Made by a program: the position numbers and the translations under genes. A DNA stretch of 50,858 bases. Origin: an uncultured Eubacteriales bacterium. GTDB lineage: Bacteria > Bacillota > Clostridia > Lachnospirales > Lachnospiraceae. The notes below the pieces were generated by a model. It was not told the origin of the DNA. It made no database searches and saw only the letters and a program-made list of their open reading frames with translations. The stretch covers positions 1-50,858 of the forward strand of contig CASEML010000149.1 in assembly GCA_949289145.1 (NCBI GenBank). Direction: 5' to 3'. Shown piece after piece: positions 18,246-28,353 of the stretch (positions are counted from its first letter, which is position 1; each line of letters begins with the position of its first letter).

Positions 18246-18267
18246 ATCAACTTTCCCAATTCTAAAC

Positions 18268-18533
18268 TACAAAAAACTCCCGCCTTATTGTAAAAAGACG
18301 AGAGTTAATTTCGCTATACCACTGTTTACAACATACCATCATATGTATTCCCTATAACGGGGGATACCGTCAGTGCCTAGCTGACATTTCAGTTCAGCCT
18401 GAAACTCAGAAGTGATATTCAGTATTTTCTACTCCTACCGGACTTCCACCATCTCCGGCTCGCTATCAGTTTTAAAAGTACTTACTGTCTTCGTCTTAGT
18501 CTTTTTCATTTTTATAATATAAAATTACTCACC
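18268..18533 (-). promoter_or_regulatory. T-box riboswitch (isoleucine) controlling ileS
   Basis: The minus-strand leader has the T-box sequence CAGTGGTATAGCGAAATT (about 18324-18309), a derivative of the AGGGTGGNACCGCG consensus. A terminator hairpin (AACTCTCGTC with GGCGGGAGTT, then TTTTTT) can be exchanged for the antiterminator that includes that sequence. In the Stem I specifier region, G-A-A-T-ATC-A-C-T-T (ATC at 18416-18414) offers an isoleucine codon. When uncharged tRNA-Ile pairs with it, the antiterminator forms and ileS is made. The leader begins just after a perfect promoter. Confidence 0.88.
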
Positions 18534-18540
18534 ATGATTG

Positions 18541-18569
18541 ATTATATAGTCTTTTTCAAAGAGTGTCAA
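18541..18569 (-). promoter_or_regulatory. Consensus sigma-A promoter of the ileS T-box leader
   Basis: TTGACA (18569-18564), a 17-bp spacer and TATAAT (18546-18541) on the minus strand are a perfect match to the housekeeping consensus. Transcription should start near 18533. Confidence 0.88.
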
Positions 18570-18596
18570 GATACTTGACCAAATTAAAAAATAATA

Positions 18597-18657
18597 CGGT
18601 GTACCATCAGATGAGGTTGCCGCCTCATCTAGCAAGAGTGGTAGTAAGGGGTACCGC
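18597..18657 (-). terminator. Structured terminator downstream of the DUF4132 gene
   Basis: On the minus strand, CGGTACC pairs with GGTACACCG around an internal hairpin, GATGAGG-CGGCAA-CCTCATC. It is followed by TTATTTTTTAATTT. It lies about 140 bp after the stop of the 1722-aa gene. It is more branched than an ordinary terminator and could be a short RNA in its own right. Confidence 0.55.
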
Positions 18658-18798
18658 ACAATACAGATTTAATCTGCAATACATACAAAGTTACAATTAT
18701 TATACGTTAAAATTTTATTTTTACATTAATAATGTTAATGTAATTCCACAGGGGTATCTAAGTGAGAAATTAGTGTTTGTAAGTTTTCTTCCTATTTC

Positions 18799-21700
18799 CT
18801 ATCTAACAATCTGTTCCATAATATATGGATCCTTGATTTTCTGATCCTGTGCAAACAATAATACCTTTGCCATAATTTCAGCCGTCTTTGGATCATCGTC
18901 TATAAACGGCAGAAATATTTTACCTCTGTTTTGGGAATGTACCGGCAATACATTAATCTGATGGCCTCCTACCTGATGAATCACACCGCTGCCAAGATGA
19001 ATACTATATTCTCCATACTTCCCCTTCACAAATGCATGGGTACCTTCTAAGGTGACATTTGTCAGCTTAAACAGTTCCAAATTAAACTGTACAATTACCT
19101 TTCGCATTTCAATGGTAGAATGACTGGTCAATGGGTCCACGCCGCCGGCATGGGCTACACTGACTGCCAGATCCGTATCCCGCATAACCTCTGAATATAC
19201 AATATCCGGCACCTCTGAAAGTTTCATCTGGCGGAAAGTTTTCCTGTCGTAAAATACAACATATTCCAACGTGGGTTCTTCCGTATCTGCCGGTGAAAAC
19301 CAATCTGCCATTGCATAAATGGTGGCAATAATATTTTCCTTATAATAAATCTTCTGTAAGCCATTTTCATAATCTGCAACCCAGCGCCGGTTCTTTAACG
19401 CACCCACCGTTTTCGCAGGCTGAATCTGGTTTCCGGCAAACATTCTGGACTTATCTGCTTCTGCCTCCTCCGGAAGCTTCACATAAAGCTCACGGAATAC
19501 CTGCTTAAATGGCTGCTTTCTACCAGTATCCTGCTGTCTTTTAAAAAACAGCTTTTGATAGTCTGTCCAGCATCCGTTCTGGTACAGATCATAAGGGTGT
19601 GCCACACAAAGTTTTCTATCTCCGGCAAGAGAGATTACCTGCCCTTTTACATTAGTCATTCCATCTCCATTCTCCGCTAATATACCAATCTGCACATCAG
19701 CTTCTTCCTCTATACCGGGAATCACATAAACCAGATTTGTAAGGATGGCCTTTGTCACCGGATTCATACATAGCTTTTGCAGCTCACTGTAGGTATAATA
19801 ATCCCTCTCTTCCATTGCCCGTTCAAACATCTGCACACAGCGGGAATACTGATTTTTCAGTTTCGTGACAAACTCCCTCATTGCCAAATATGTTTCATCC
19901 TTTTTTATAGCCGCCGGTATTGATTTTAACTTTTTACCCTCCTTCTGGATACAAAGCTCTGCCTTGCCCTGCGTACTGATTGCAATTTTACATTCATATT
20001 CACCAATGGCAACCCCTTCAAAATAAGCTGCATTGGAGGTAACTAAAGCTGTCTCCATGGCAAGTATCAGTCTTAAATCATCTGCATAACCTGCTGTGGT
20101 TGCCAGATTTTTTAATGCAACCTCTACGCATTTTGCCTCACTTGCCCGCCGTTGTGCACCAAATTGCTTGCTTTCCTTTCGAAATTGCTGCAAAAATTCA
20201 TAGCGATGTATTTCATCTGCTTCATCCACCACCGGCAATATACCATAACTCATCAACAAATCCTTGTTCCGCTTTTGGGATATAGCCTGCTCCAATTCTT
20301 CTCTTGTGATCTTTCCTAATGCTGCATCTGCATACTTTCTGGCACGGGAATGTTTGCTGCCATCGGAAATGTATTTTGCTGCCTTGTAAAGCTTCGAAAA
20401 CATATCCTCTCCCAACTTTTCATAGGCTTCAAAGAACCAGTCCACATCAAAGCAGCCGGCATTTAATTCCTCTGCTGTAAGGGGGGTATATTTTGCAATC
20501 ATTGCTTTTTTCTTATCATCAAACTGCTCATTCATATGTGCCATAAAATAATAACATCCGCTCTTAAAGCCTTCACACTGCAGATATGCCTCCGCCAAAT
20601 CCAACCATTGAGGTGCATACATAACCGTCTCAATCAGACGCTCCTTTGATATCTTCCGCTGCTTCATTCCTTCGGCAAGCTTCTCCACAGTATCTTCTGC
20701 CAATGGATAACAAACCTGCAGCAAGTGGCTTAAACATTCCCTTTTGCCTGTTCCTGACGTCCCCCAGTAGTAATAGGTATTACGATCTAAGGTATCTTTT
20801 CCAAGTGCTGCCAATATAGACATTAATCGGTCTAATCCATAGACACAGGTAATCTTCTTTACTGCCTCTGAAAAAATAGTGGCAGAATCCCCACGCTTTA
20901 GCTCCACCTCCAAAATCGTGTCTACAATCTTCTGGTAGAATATTTTTCCTGACTGATAAAATGCTGACTTCATATCAACTGTTCCCTGTTCCAAATCAAC
21001 CTGCATATAATTTTTTAAATTCTGCAGTTCACTTCTAGTCAGCTTCTCCTTCATAAAGCATCCTAACTGCTCCACTGCTATGGAAAGCCCTAGTGTTTCA
21101 AAGGCATTCCGATACACAAGATCTGCCGGAATCAACCCCAGCGTATATGCCTTTATGTAATGATACATGGAAAGATAATTCTTCTGATCTCCTCTGACAT
21201 AAGGTGATTCTTTTGCCTTTTCTTGAAATTGGTATGATTCATCTAATCGATAAAAGGTGTAAAATGCCTCTGCAAACTCAGAATCATCCTTCCAATCACT
21301 TACCCGAGCTGATAAATACCCAAATTTTCGGTTACGCATAAAGGAAAACGAACTGCCGGTAATTGAAAAATAATAGCTGTCTTTTTGTTCCGGATGCTTA
21401 TACCATTTTTGATTTTCTGGTAATGCTGCTGCATATAGGCATGCCTGTACCGCTACCTTCCTCGGCAATTCCAACTTCTGCTGACATTTAATAATAGTTA
21501 GAATCTGGCGCAGCATATTATGATAATATCCTTTCTTTATATATTTCTTATCTGGTATATCATAATCAGAACTACAAGCATGGAATACTTTTCTCTCCGC
21601 CGCCAGAAATCCTGGAACATCTTTCACATTGTGTCTATCATAGCCTGATTCCATTGCCATATACATATTCCAGAAATTCTTCGGTGTCTGAATATAGGTT

Positions 21701-23967
21701 TGATAAAATTCCTGCCATAACTCTGGGAAGGGATACTGTTTGTCCACGGAAAGTGTATAATCACGCACTATCATTTCCAGACCATTTCCCAAAAGTCTGG
21801 TTTCTCCGTCTGCACTTACATATTCATCCTTTGCATGAGCATCGATAAAAGCAGTTAATTGAAGATACAAACGGTCCAAGTCCCGTTTCGATAATGAAAA
21901 ATATTCCGCCAATATTTTTTTATCTACCGACTGCTGTGGAAGCTCTATAACAACTTTAGGATCATATAATCCATATCCTTCGGTACTTAATATCTCACCT
22001 GCTCCACCCTTCCCGGTAATTTCCTCTAAAAGAATCTTCTCCTGCTCGGTAAATACAATATCTTCGTTCATTCTGTTTTGCACCAATGCAGTATACTGCT
22101 CTCGTTTCTCAGGCTGCTGCTGGCATTTAGTTTTCACCAGATCCAAGCCTGCCAGACGTATATTCTCCTGTTCTGACCAAAGCAGTCTTTTTATACTCTT
22201 TTGCAGCTCACCCTCGCTGCGCTTTTCCAGAAGTTTTAATACAAACTGGCGAATTGCTTCTGTTTTGTATTTCAGATACCCCTCTAACTGCTCATACTCC
22301 TCATCGGAAAGTGTCATATCCGAAAGAAGGGCATAAGCAGTTCTTCTTGCATAGGTTTCTTTATCGGCAATATAAGAAATTAAAGCCTGACGCTGAATTT
22401 TTGTCTTTGGTTCATGCAATAACATACGGATATAGTATCTTCTTGGGGAATAGTATCCGTTCACCTCCGAAAGCATTACACAGACCTCATCAATCAACGT
22501 CTGATCCTGCAATGCATAAGCAATCAATGACATACGGGAAACAAAGTCTCCCCGCTCCAATATCACTCCATACCAGGGAAAGATACATGGGCAATATTCC
22601 TGCTTTCGCTTTTTCATTCCATGATAAGCATGCTTTAATATCTCATAATGCTTTCTTGCTTCCATCTCATTGTCAAACAAGTAGGTCACCGGCACGGATT
22701 TATAAATAAACTCTGTATCTAAATCATTATAATAATAACTTCCCTCCTTACTTTGAAAGCTCCCTCTTACATAATCCTCCGTCCCTTCCATATAGGTAGG
22801 CATATAAGCAGCTAACAACTCATAATCTTCGGAATACCGTTCAAATATTTGCGTTGAAATACGACATGCCAGCTTACGATCCTGTATCATGCGATTATAA
22901 TAGGATATAGTTAATAGCTGATTTCTGGTGCCGGTCTGTGCCAGCCGCTGCATTTCCGCCAATGCATCCTCCACCTCATAAAAACCCAATGCCCACAGAC
23001 CGATCATAATCTGTACACTGTCATTGGTGTCTGTCATCTGTTTTGCGATTTCTCGATTCCATACCGCAGCCTGAATATCTGTAAATACTTTTTCTGTAAT
23101 CCGCTCCATATGCGCCATATCACAGATTCCGGTCCAAGTGGCGATTGCACGCTTCACTGCGGCAAAACGAATCAAGTTCTCTCGGCTAATAGCATCTAGA
23201 ATTGTAAGAAATGCCTCTGCCAAACCACAATCGGCGTTTTCACAAATCACCTGACGCACACCTTCCTGCAATCGTGCTGCAATTAAAAACTTTGCCAATA
23301 ATTGATGAAGCTCTTTTGCATTTGACTTTAAAACTCCCCGTACTATTTCCGTGGTCACAATTACAGAATTATTTTCACTTAAAAATGCTTCCTGCACAGC
23401 CTCAATGACCCGTGTATCCCCGGCATTAATCCTTGCCGCCAAGATATCGTCAAAGTATGCCAGATGCAGTTTGCTGTAATAATTATCGTGACGCTTAAAA
23501 TCCAAAGCTTCTGGCGATAACCGATCCATAAGGTAATCCTCTACCGTCACCTGATAACTGGCAAATACCATATAAGAAAACAGTAACCCAAAAGCATGAT
23601 TAATATGTACCTCTAAATTCTTAGTCCGAATTGTTCGGCGAAATGCACCGGTTGTATATTGGTAATTAGGAAACTGATCTATAATCCCGTAGTAATCATC
23701 CAAATATTCCTGTGGCACATATAACTCTACTAGCGGCTTACAATGCTTCTTCATAAATGCGGAAAGAGAATCTTCTGGCTTATTATTCTGCCAAAAATCC
23801 GTCACCTGTTTTGCCAGATGATCGGAGGATGTACCCAGATTTGTAATATCCGGCATCAAATTACTTAGTTCGGAAGACAGCTTCTTTTTCTCTGAAGAAT
23901 GCTGCTTTTCCCATTTTGACAGGCATTTATTTGCGTACTTTTCTCTTGTCTGATAATCGAATTCCAT
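18799..23967 (-). CDS. Giant DUF4132-family protein
   Basis: A cytoplasmic 1722-aa protein without a signal peptide or membrane segments. Much of the middle (about residues 250-700) is helical, with HEAT/TPR-like repeats. The C-terminal part (about 1480-1690) reads Y-V-V-F-Y-D-R, L-S-E-V-P-D-I-V-Y-S-E-V-M-R-D-T-D-L-A-V-S-V-A-H and then F-L-P-F-I-D-D-D-P-K-T-A-E-I-M-A-K, typical of the DUF4132 domain found in YehI/MolR-like proteins. That domain's molecular function is unknown. The gene is translated from an ATG behind GGGAGG. It shares an operon with a 139-aa gene 55 bp upstream. Codon use and GC content are higher than in the lantibiotic region. Identification of the domain is from memory, without a search. 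Confidence 0.7.
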   Translation of the reverse strand: MEFDYQTREKYANKCLSKWEKQHSSEKKKLSSELSNLMPDITNLGTSSDHLAKQVTDFWQNNKPEDSLSAFMKKHCKPLVELYVPQEYLDDYYGIIDQFPNYQYTTGAFRRTIRTKNLEVHINHAFGLLFSYMVFASYQVTVEDYLMDRLSPEALDFKRHDNYYSKLHLAYFDDILAARINAGDTRVIEAVQEAFLSENNSVIVTTEIVRGVLKSNAKELHQLLAKFLIAARLQEGVRQVICENADCGLAEAFLTILDAISRENLIRFAAVKRAIATWTGICDMAHMERITEKVFTDIQAAVWNREIAKQMTDTNDSVQIMIGLWALGFYEVEDALAEMQRLAQTGTRNQLLTISYYNRMIQDRKLACRISTQIFERYSEDYELLAAYMPTYMEGTEDYVRGSFQSKEGSYYYNDLDTEFIYKSVPVTYLFDNEMEARKHYEILKHAYHGMKKRKQEYCPCIFPWYGVILERGDFVSRMSLIAYALQDQTLIDEVCVMLSEVNGYYSPRRYYIRMLLHEPKTKIQRQALISYIADKETYARRTAYALLSDMTLSDEEYEQLEGYLKYKTEAIRQFVLKLLEKRSEGELQKSIKRLLWSEQENIRLAGLDLVKTKCQQQPEKREQYTALVQNRMNEDIVFTEQEKILLEEITGKGGAGEILSTEGYGLYDPKVVIELPQQSVDKKILAEYFSLSKRDLDRLYLQLTAFIDAHAKDEYVSADGETRLLGNGLEMIVRDYTLSVDKQYPFPELWQEFYQTYIQTPKNFWNMYMAMESGYDRHNVKDVPGFLAAERKVFHACSSDYDIPDKKYIKKGYYHNMLRQILTIIKCQQKLELPRKVAVQACLYAAALPENQKWYKHPEQKDSYYFSITGSSFSFMRNRKFGYLSARVSDWKDDSEFAEAFYTFYRLDESYQFQEKAKESPYVRGDQKNYLSMYHYIKAYTLGLIPADLVYRNAFETLGLSIAVEQLGCFMKEKLTRSELQNLKNYMQVDLEQGTVDMKSAFYQSGKIFYQKIVDTILEVELKRGDSATIFSEAVKKITCVYGLDRLMSILAALGKDTLDRNTYYYWGTSGTGKRECLSHLLQVCYPLAEDTVEKLAEGMKQRKISKERLIETVMYAPQWLDLAEAYLQCEGFKSGCYYFMAHMNEQFDDKKKAMIAKYTPLTAEELNAGCFDVDWFFEAYEKLGEDMFSKLYKAAKYISDGSKHSRARKYADAALGKITREELEQAISQKRNKDLLMSYGILPVVDEADEIHRYEFLQQFRKESKQFGAQRRASEAKCVEVALKNLATTAGYADDLRLILAMETALVTSNAAYFEGVAIGEYECKIAISTQGKAELCIQKEGKKLKSIPAAIKKDETYLAMREFVTKLKNQYSRCVQMFERAMEERDYYTYSELQKLCMNPVTKAILTNLVYVIPGIEEEADVQIGILAENGDGMTNVKGQVISLAGDRKLCVAHPYDLYQNGCWTDYQKLFFKRQQDTGRKQPFKQVFRELYVKLPEEAEADKSRMFAGNQIQPAKTVGALKNRRWVADYENGLQKIYYKENIIATIYAMADWFSPADTEEPTLEYVVFYDRKTFRQMKLSEVPDIVYSEVMRDTDLAVSVAHAGGVDPLTSHSTIEMRKVIVQFNLELFKLTNVTLEGTHAFVKGKYGEYSIHLGSGVIHQVGGHQINVLPVHSQNRGKIFLPFIDDDPKTAEIMAKVLLFAQDQKIKDPYIMEQIVR

Positions 23968-24022
23968 TTTTTTACCTCCCTGATATTTAACACCATACCT
24001 GCAAAGCAGATGATAATCTACC

Positions 24023-24442
24023 TTACCACATACGTCCAGCTAAAAATGTCAATCTTACAAAAGTCACTTCGCTGTTTTCTCTTAATGGCACCGGCTGTTC
24101 CAGTTCTTCATAACGTTCCTGATCTATAAATACTACAATCATACCATCCAAAAAGCATTGCAACATATTCTTTATAGCTTCCTGCTCATCTGCCTCCTTC
24201 TTGCCGTAATGAAGTCCAAATGCAACCTTTCCTGAAGCCGCCTGATCAGAAATTTCTATAGCCGATAAATTCTTTAAAACCTCAGCCACTGATTTTCCCT
24301 TGTTATAATTCAAAACTGTAATTCTTACTGTCTCTGTAAGAAAATCTTTTAATGCCATTTCTTTATCCGGATATATATACTCCATATGCAGGATTTTATT
24401 TTTTCGATTAGAAACACCCTTTATATTAATTTTTATCTTCAT
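24023..24442 (-). CDS. Uncharacterised 139-aa protein, partner of the DUF4132 gene
   Basis: A soluble protein that begins with a beta-strand-like K-I-K-I-N-I-K-G-V-S-N-R-K, has a central helix segment (A-L-K-D-F-L-T-E-T-V-R-I-T-V) and ends with F-V-R-L-T-F-L-A-G-R-M-W. No domain I recognise. It starts behind GGGAGG and is followed after 55 bp by the giant DUF4132 gene, so both are probably made together. Function unknown. Confidence 0.65.
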   Translation of the reverse strand: MKIKINIKGVSNRKNKILHMEYIYPDKEMALKDFLTETVRITVLNYNKGKSVAEVLKNLSAIEISDQAASGKVAFGLHYGKKEADEQEAIKNMLQCFLDGMIVVFIDQERYEELEQPVPLRENSEVTFVRLTFLAGRMW

Positions 24443-24602
24443 TTTACACCTCCCAATTCCATTCTTATTTTTACAATACTTCTCTCTCTTTGATTAATAG
24501 TATAGAATATATGATAGAAAAATGCATTAGCAAATTTGAAAATTAAAAAATAAATTTATGCAACCCTTTTAGAAATATTTAATTATTTTTATTTTTATTC
24601 TA

Positions 24603-24630
24603 TTGTAAATATGGAAAAAAAAGCTATAAT
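24603..24630 (+). promoter_or_regulatory. Predicted promoter of the ABC fusion gene
   Basis: TTGTAA (24603-24608) and TATAAT (24625-24630) are separated by 16 bp, about 40 bp before the ATG at 24672. A divergent intergenic space of 229 bp separates this gene from the 139-aa gene. Confidence 0.5.
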
Positions 24631-24671
24631 TTTCATATGCGATTTGAAAAAGCAGAAAGGAAACATGATAT

Positions 24672-27368
24672 ATGCTTAGTTTAGTAAATATTAAAAAAGA
24701 GTATGCATCCGGAGATACCAAAGTTCAGGCTCTCAAAGGAATCAGCGTTGATTTTCGTGAGAATGAATTTGTTTCTATTCTTGGACAGTCCGGCTGCGGT
24801 AAGACCACCACACTGAATATTATTGGTGGATTAGACCATTATACCAGCGGTGACTTGATCATCAACGGCAAATCAACAAAAGAATTCAAAGCCAAGGACT
24901 GGGATACTTACCGAAACCATTCTATTGGTTTTGTATTTCAAAGTTATAATCTGATTCCCCACCAGTCGGTATTGGCAAACGTGGAAATTGCATTGACACT
25001 GTCCGGTGTATCCAAAAGTGAACGCAGGGAACGTGCCATTAAGGCTCTGGAACGAGTAGGGCTTGGTGATCAGCTTCATAAACGACCGAATCAGATGTCC
25101 GGCGGACAGATGCAGAGAGTTGCCATTGCAAGAGCCCTAGTAAATGATCCAGATATTATTTTAGCGGATGAGCCTACCGGAGCTTTGGACACAGAAACCA
25201 GTATTCAGATCATGGAAATTTTAAAGGAGATTGCCAAGGATAAGTTGATTATCATGGTAACACATAATCCGGAACTGGCAAAAGAATACTCTACTCGAAT
25301 CATCAGACTTTTAGACGGCAAGGTAATCGATGATACCAATCCATATCAGCCGGAAAAAGAAATTCCAGTAAAAAAAGAGAGTAATAAGAAAAAGTCTTCT
25401 ATGTCTTTTGCCACTGCTTTATCCTTAAGTCTTAACAATTTAATGACAAAGAAAGGACGTACTATTCTGACTGCATTTGCAGGTTCCATTGGTATTATCG
25501 GAATTGCATTGATTTTGGCTCTTTCCAATGGTGTTCAAAATTATATTACTACCACCGAAGAAGAAGCCTTGTCCAGCTATCCTATTAGTATTCAGGAAAA
25601 TACTGTTGATATATCCACTATGATGACTGCTATGATGGGCATGAACAAAGGTTCCGATGAAACTGTTTCCAATCAGGCAGAAGACAGAGTTTATTCTAAC
25701 AATATTATGACTAACATGATAGAATCTATGATGTCGGAGACAACCACCAATAATTTAAAAGATTTTAAGAAATTTATTGAAGATGACTCCAATGGAATCA
25801 AAGAGCTTACTACAGATATCACCTATGGATATTCTACACAGCTTAATATCTACAAAGCAGATACTTCTGAGGGCATTACTCAGGTAAATCCCAGTCAGGT
25901 ATTTAATGATATCGGTATGGGCGGTCTGATGGGTACAGATGACAGTGCAGGTTCTTCCATAGTAAGTACGTATTCCATGGGTTCCGGAACTGATGTGTGG
26001 AAAGAGTTATCAGATAATCCAAAGATTATAACTTCCACCTATGATGTGATTGAAGGAAAACTTCCTGAAAACTATGACGAAATCGTTATTGCAGTGGATC
26101 AAAACAACCAGATCAGTGATTATTGTCTGTATTCTCTGGGAATTTTGAACACAGATGAATTAAATGATATTATCCGTGATATTTATCAGGAAAATGACGT
26201 AAAAGAAACGGCACAAACCGATTATTCCTGTGAAGATATCCTAAATTTAAAATTCAAATTATTGCTGAATACAGATTACTATGAAAAAGAAAATGGTATT
26301 TGGGTAGATAAAAGAGACGATACTTTATTTATGAAAAATAAATTGGAAAATGCCTTAGAATTAAAGGTAGTTGGTATTATCCGACCAAAAGAAGACAGTG
26401 AACAGACAGAAACGGGAAATATTTATTATTCCAGTGATCTTATGAAATATCTGATCAATCAGATCAATGAATCGGAAATTGTAAAGGAGCAAATGGCTGA
26501 TCCTGATACAGATGTATTTACTGGACTTCCTTTTGTTTCCGATGAAGAGGAAAATACTGAATTTACACAGGAAGAATTTATGGCAGCACTGCAGTCCTTA
26601 GTGGACGCCGGTGAAATGACACAAGAAGAGCTGGTTTCTATTCAGACAGAAATGACACAAATGTCAGCAGCCGGAATGGAAGAAGATGCTATGATGTTAG
26701 AAATTGTTAATGCACACCCTACAGTTTCAACCTTATTTTCCTCTAAGGAAAGTACAAATACGTTGGAAGAAAATAAGCTTACACTTGGCATTGCATCTCT
26801 TGATTCTCCAAGCAGTATAAATATCTATCCAAAGGATTTTGAGGCAAAAGACCAAATTTCTGATATTATAGAAAATTATAACAACTCAGTTTCTGAAGAG
26901 GATGCCATTACTTATACAGATTACATTGGACTGATGCTTTCCTCCATAACAACCATTATTAATGCAATCAGTTATATTTTAATTGGATTTGTTTCCATTT
27001 CACTAATCGTATCCTCTATTATGATTGCCATTATTACTTATATTTCTGTTATGGAAAGAACAAAGGAAATCGGTATCTTAAGAGCTGTAGGTGCATCAAA
27101 GAAAGATATTTCCAGAGTATTCAATGCTGAAACATTAATTGAAGGTTTTGTATCAGGTGTAATCGGAATCGGAGTCTCTTTATTGATTTGCATTCCAATT
27201 AATATTATTGTTAACACTCACTTTGATATTGAACGTATTGCTAATCTACCTTGGCTAGCAGGTTTGATATTGGTATTGATCAGTATGTTCTTAACATTTA
27301 TTGCAGGTCTGGTACCATCAAAAATGGCCTCCAAGAAAGACCCTGTGGTTGCGCTGAGAAGCGAGTAA
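24672..27368 (+). CDS. ABC transporter, fused ATP-binding and FtsX/MacB-like permease
   Basis: An 898-aa fusion. Residues 1-220 form the ATPase: Walker A G-Q-S-G-C-G-K-T, signature M-S-G-G-Q-M-Q-R, Walker B I-I-L-A-D-E-P-T-G-A-L-D, switch H in V-T-H-N-P. A linker leads to a first helix (about 265-285), a large extracytoplasmic domain (about 290-755), and three C-terminal helices (about 760-795, 815-845, 860-890), with the coupling motif M-E-R-T-K-E-I-G-I-L-R-A-V-G. This is the MacB design, used to export or sense peptides and antibiotics at the membrane surface. The extracytoplasmic domain is unusually long, acidic and Met-rich (M-M-T-A-M-M-G-M-N-K). It lies convergent to the lantibiotic operon, but I see no evidence that it works with it. 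Confidence 0.88.
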   Translation: MLSLVNIKKEYASGDTKVQALKGISVDFRENEFVSILGQSGCGKTTTLNIIGGLDHYTSGDLIINGKSTKEFKAKDWDTYRNHSIGFVFQSYNLIPHQSVLANVEIALTLSGVSKSERRERAIKALERVGLGDQLHKRPNQMSGGQMQRVAIARALVNDPDIILADEPTGALDTETSIQIMEILKEIAKDKLIIMVTHNPELAKEYSTRIIRLLDGKVIDDTNPYQPEKEIPVKKESNKKKSSMSFATALSLSLNNLMTKKGRTILTAFAGSIGIIGIALILALSNGVQNYITTTEEEALSSYPISIQENTVDISTMMTAMMGMNKGSDETVSNQAEDRVYSNNIMTNMIESMMSETTTNNLKDFKKFIEDDSNGIKELTTDITYGYSTQLNIYKADTSEGITQVNPSQVFNDIGMGGLMGTDDSAGSSIVSTYSMGSGTDVWKELSDNPKIITSTYDVIEGKLPENYDEIVIAVDQNNQISDYCLYSLGILNTDELNDIIRDIYQENDVKETAQTDYSCEDILNLKFKLLLNTDYYEKENGIWVDKRDDTLFMKNKLENALELKVVGIIRPKEDSEQTETGNIYYSSDLMKYLINQINESEIVKEQMADPDTDVFTGLPFVSDEEENTEFTQEEFMAALQSLVDAGEMTQEELVSIQTEMTQMSAAGMEEDAMMLEIVNAHPTVSTLFSSKESTNTLEENKLTLGIASLDSPSSINIYPKDFEAKDQISDIIENYNNSVSEEDAITYTDYIGLMLSSITTIINAISYILIGFVSISLIVSSIMIAIITYISVMERTKEIGILRAVGASKKDISRVFNAETLIEGFVSGVIGIGVSLLICIPINIIVNTHFDIERIANLPWLAGLILVLISMFLTFIAGLVPSKMASKKDPVVALRSE

Positions 27369-27500
27369 CCATATGTAATATTAACTTTAGGGAATGATAT
27401 GCTCCTTTGTAGGTAGACAAATAAATTAAAAAACTACAAAAAAATCCAGTTGTATTAACACCTATAAAAAACATAATATATATTTACACGAAGCATAAGA

Positions 27501-27527
27501 CTGCCAGTAGGTAAAACCTACTGGCAG
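27501..27527. terminator. Convergent terminator hairpin between ABC fusion and lanG
   Basis: A perfect 11-bp stem, CTGCCAGTAGG / CCTACTGGCAG, with a TAAAA loop lies between the ends of the two convergent genes. T-rich stretches follow on both strands, so it probably serves both. Confidence 0.7.
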
Positions 27528-27633
27528 AAAAAATTTGTATTTTTAAATTTTCTACTTAATGGGATCGGTTTACAAGGAAGTTTTACATTATAACTTATAA
27601 CTGAAAAGAAGGTAAACTATTTCTATCATAACG

Positions 27634-28350
27634 TTACATTTTTTTCCTCTTTATCCATTCATCAATAATATGAAATCCCCATAACCATAAAATTCCCACT
27701 ATAGCAACGCATATAATAACTTTTACAATCGCATTTTCATAGTCCATGGCAATATTATATGCATAGCAAAGTGCCCAATATACTGTAAATTTTGTTTGAG
27801 AAACAACTAACACCAATATAATTTCCAAAATTCCAATGGTTACCTTGCAAATCATATTATCACACAAAATGCAAATATATAAAATAACTGTCATATTTAT
27901 GCCAAAACATATCCATGATAAAATAAGTGGAATACAAACAGCTTCTATTATGACCTCTAATCCACGAGTATGCAAAAAATAGCAACCGTAAATATTCATT
28001 ACAAAATATACTGCAAAACATATTACCCAGTTCAAAACTACTTTTCCGCCAATACTTAATTTACAACTCCCTTTATTTGCAATAATCAACTGCCACCCAT
28101 TTTCTTCATTTTCTACACACGAAAAATAGGTATTCATAATTAGCAGAAACAACGGCAACACTATCATTATCATCACATTAATCATTGTAAAATACAAATA
28201 AACATCTAACGGCAATTCAACATAATCCATAACCATGTTGCCTACAAACTTATCTATGCCTAAAAGTACTATAAAGCTTAAGAAAATCGCCAACAACAGC
28301 CATCTTCCAAAATTATTTTTTATAATTTCAATTTTAATAATATTTTTCAT
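27634..28350 (-). CDS. Lantibiotic self-immunity ABC permease, LanG-like
   Basis: A 238-aa ABC-2-type permease with six predicted helices (starting W-L-L-L-A-I-F-L-S-F-I-V-L-L-G). It has no enzyme motif. It is the last gene of the lan operon and starts 4 bp after lanE ends. In class II lantibiotic producers the LanFEG exporter removes the antibiotic from the producer's own membrane. Which permease should be called E or G is a naming convention; I assign by order. Confidence 0.8.
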   Translation of the reverse strand: MKNIIKIEIIKNNFGRWLLLAIFLSFIVLLGIDKFVGNMVMDYVELPLDVYLYFTMINVMIMIVLPLFLLIMNTYFSCVENEENGWQLIIANKGSCKLSIGGKVVLNWVICFAVYFVMNIYGCYFLHTRGLEVIIEAVCIPLILSWICFGINMTVILYICILCDNMICKVTIGILEIILVLVVSQTKFTVYWALCYAYNIAMDYENAIVKVIICVAIVGILWLWGFHIIDEWIKRKKM

Positions 28351-28353
28351 AAT

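Noticed and set aside
18601-18660. A second T-box-like sequence on the plus strand
   Set aside because: AGGGGTACCGCA looks like the T-box core, but there is no Stem I, specifier or downstream plus-strand gene, and the pairing fits a minus-strand terminator.
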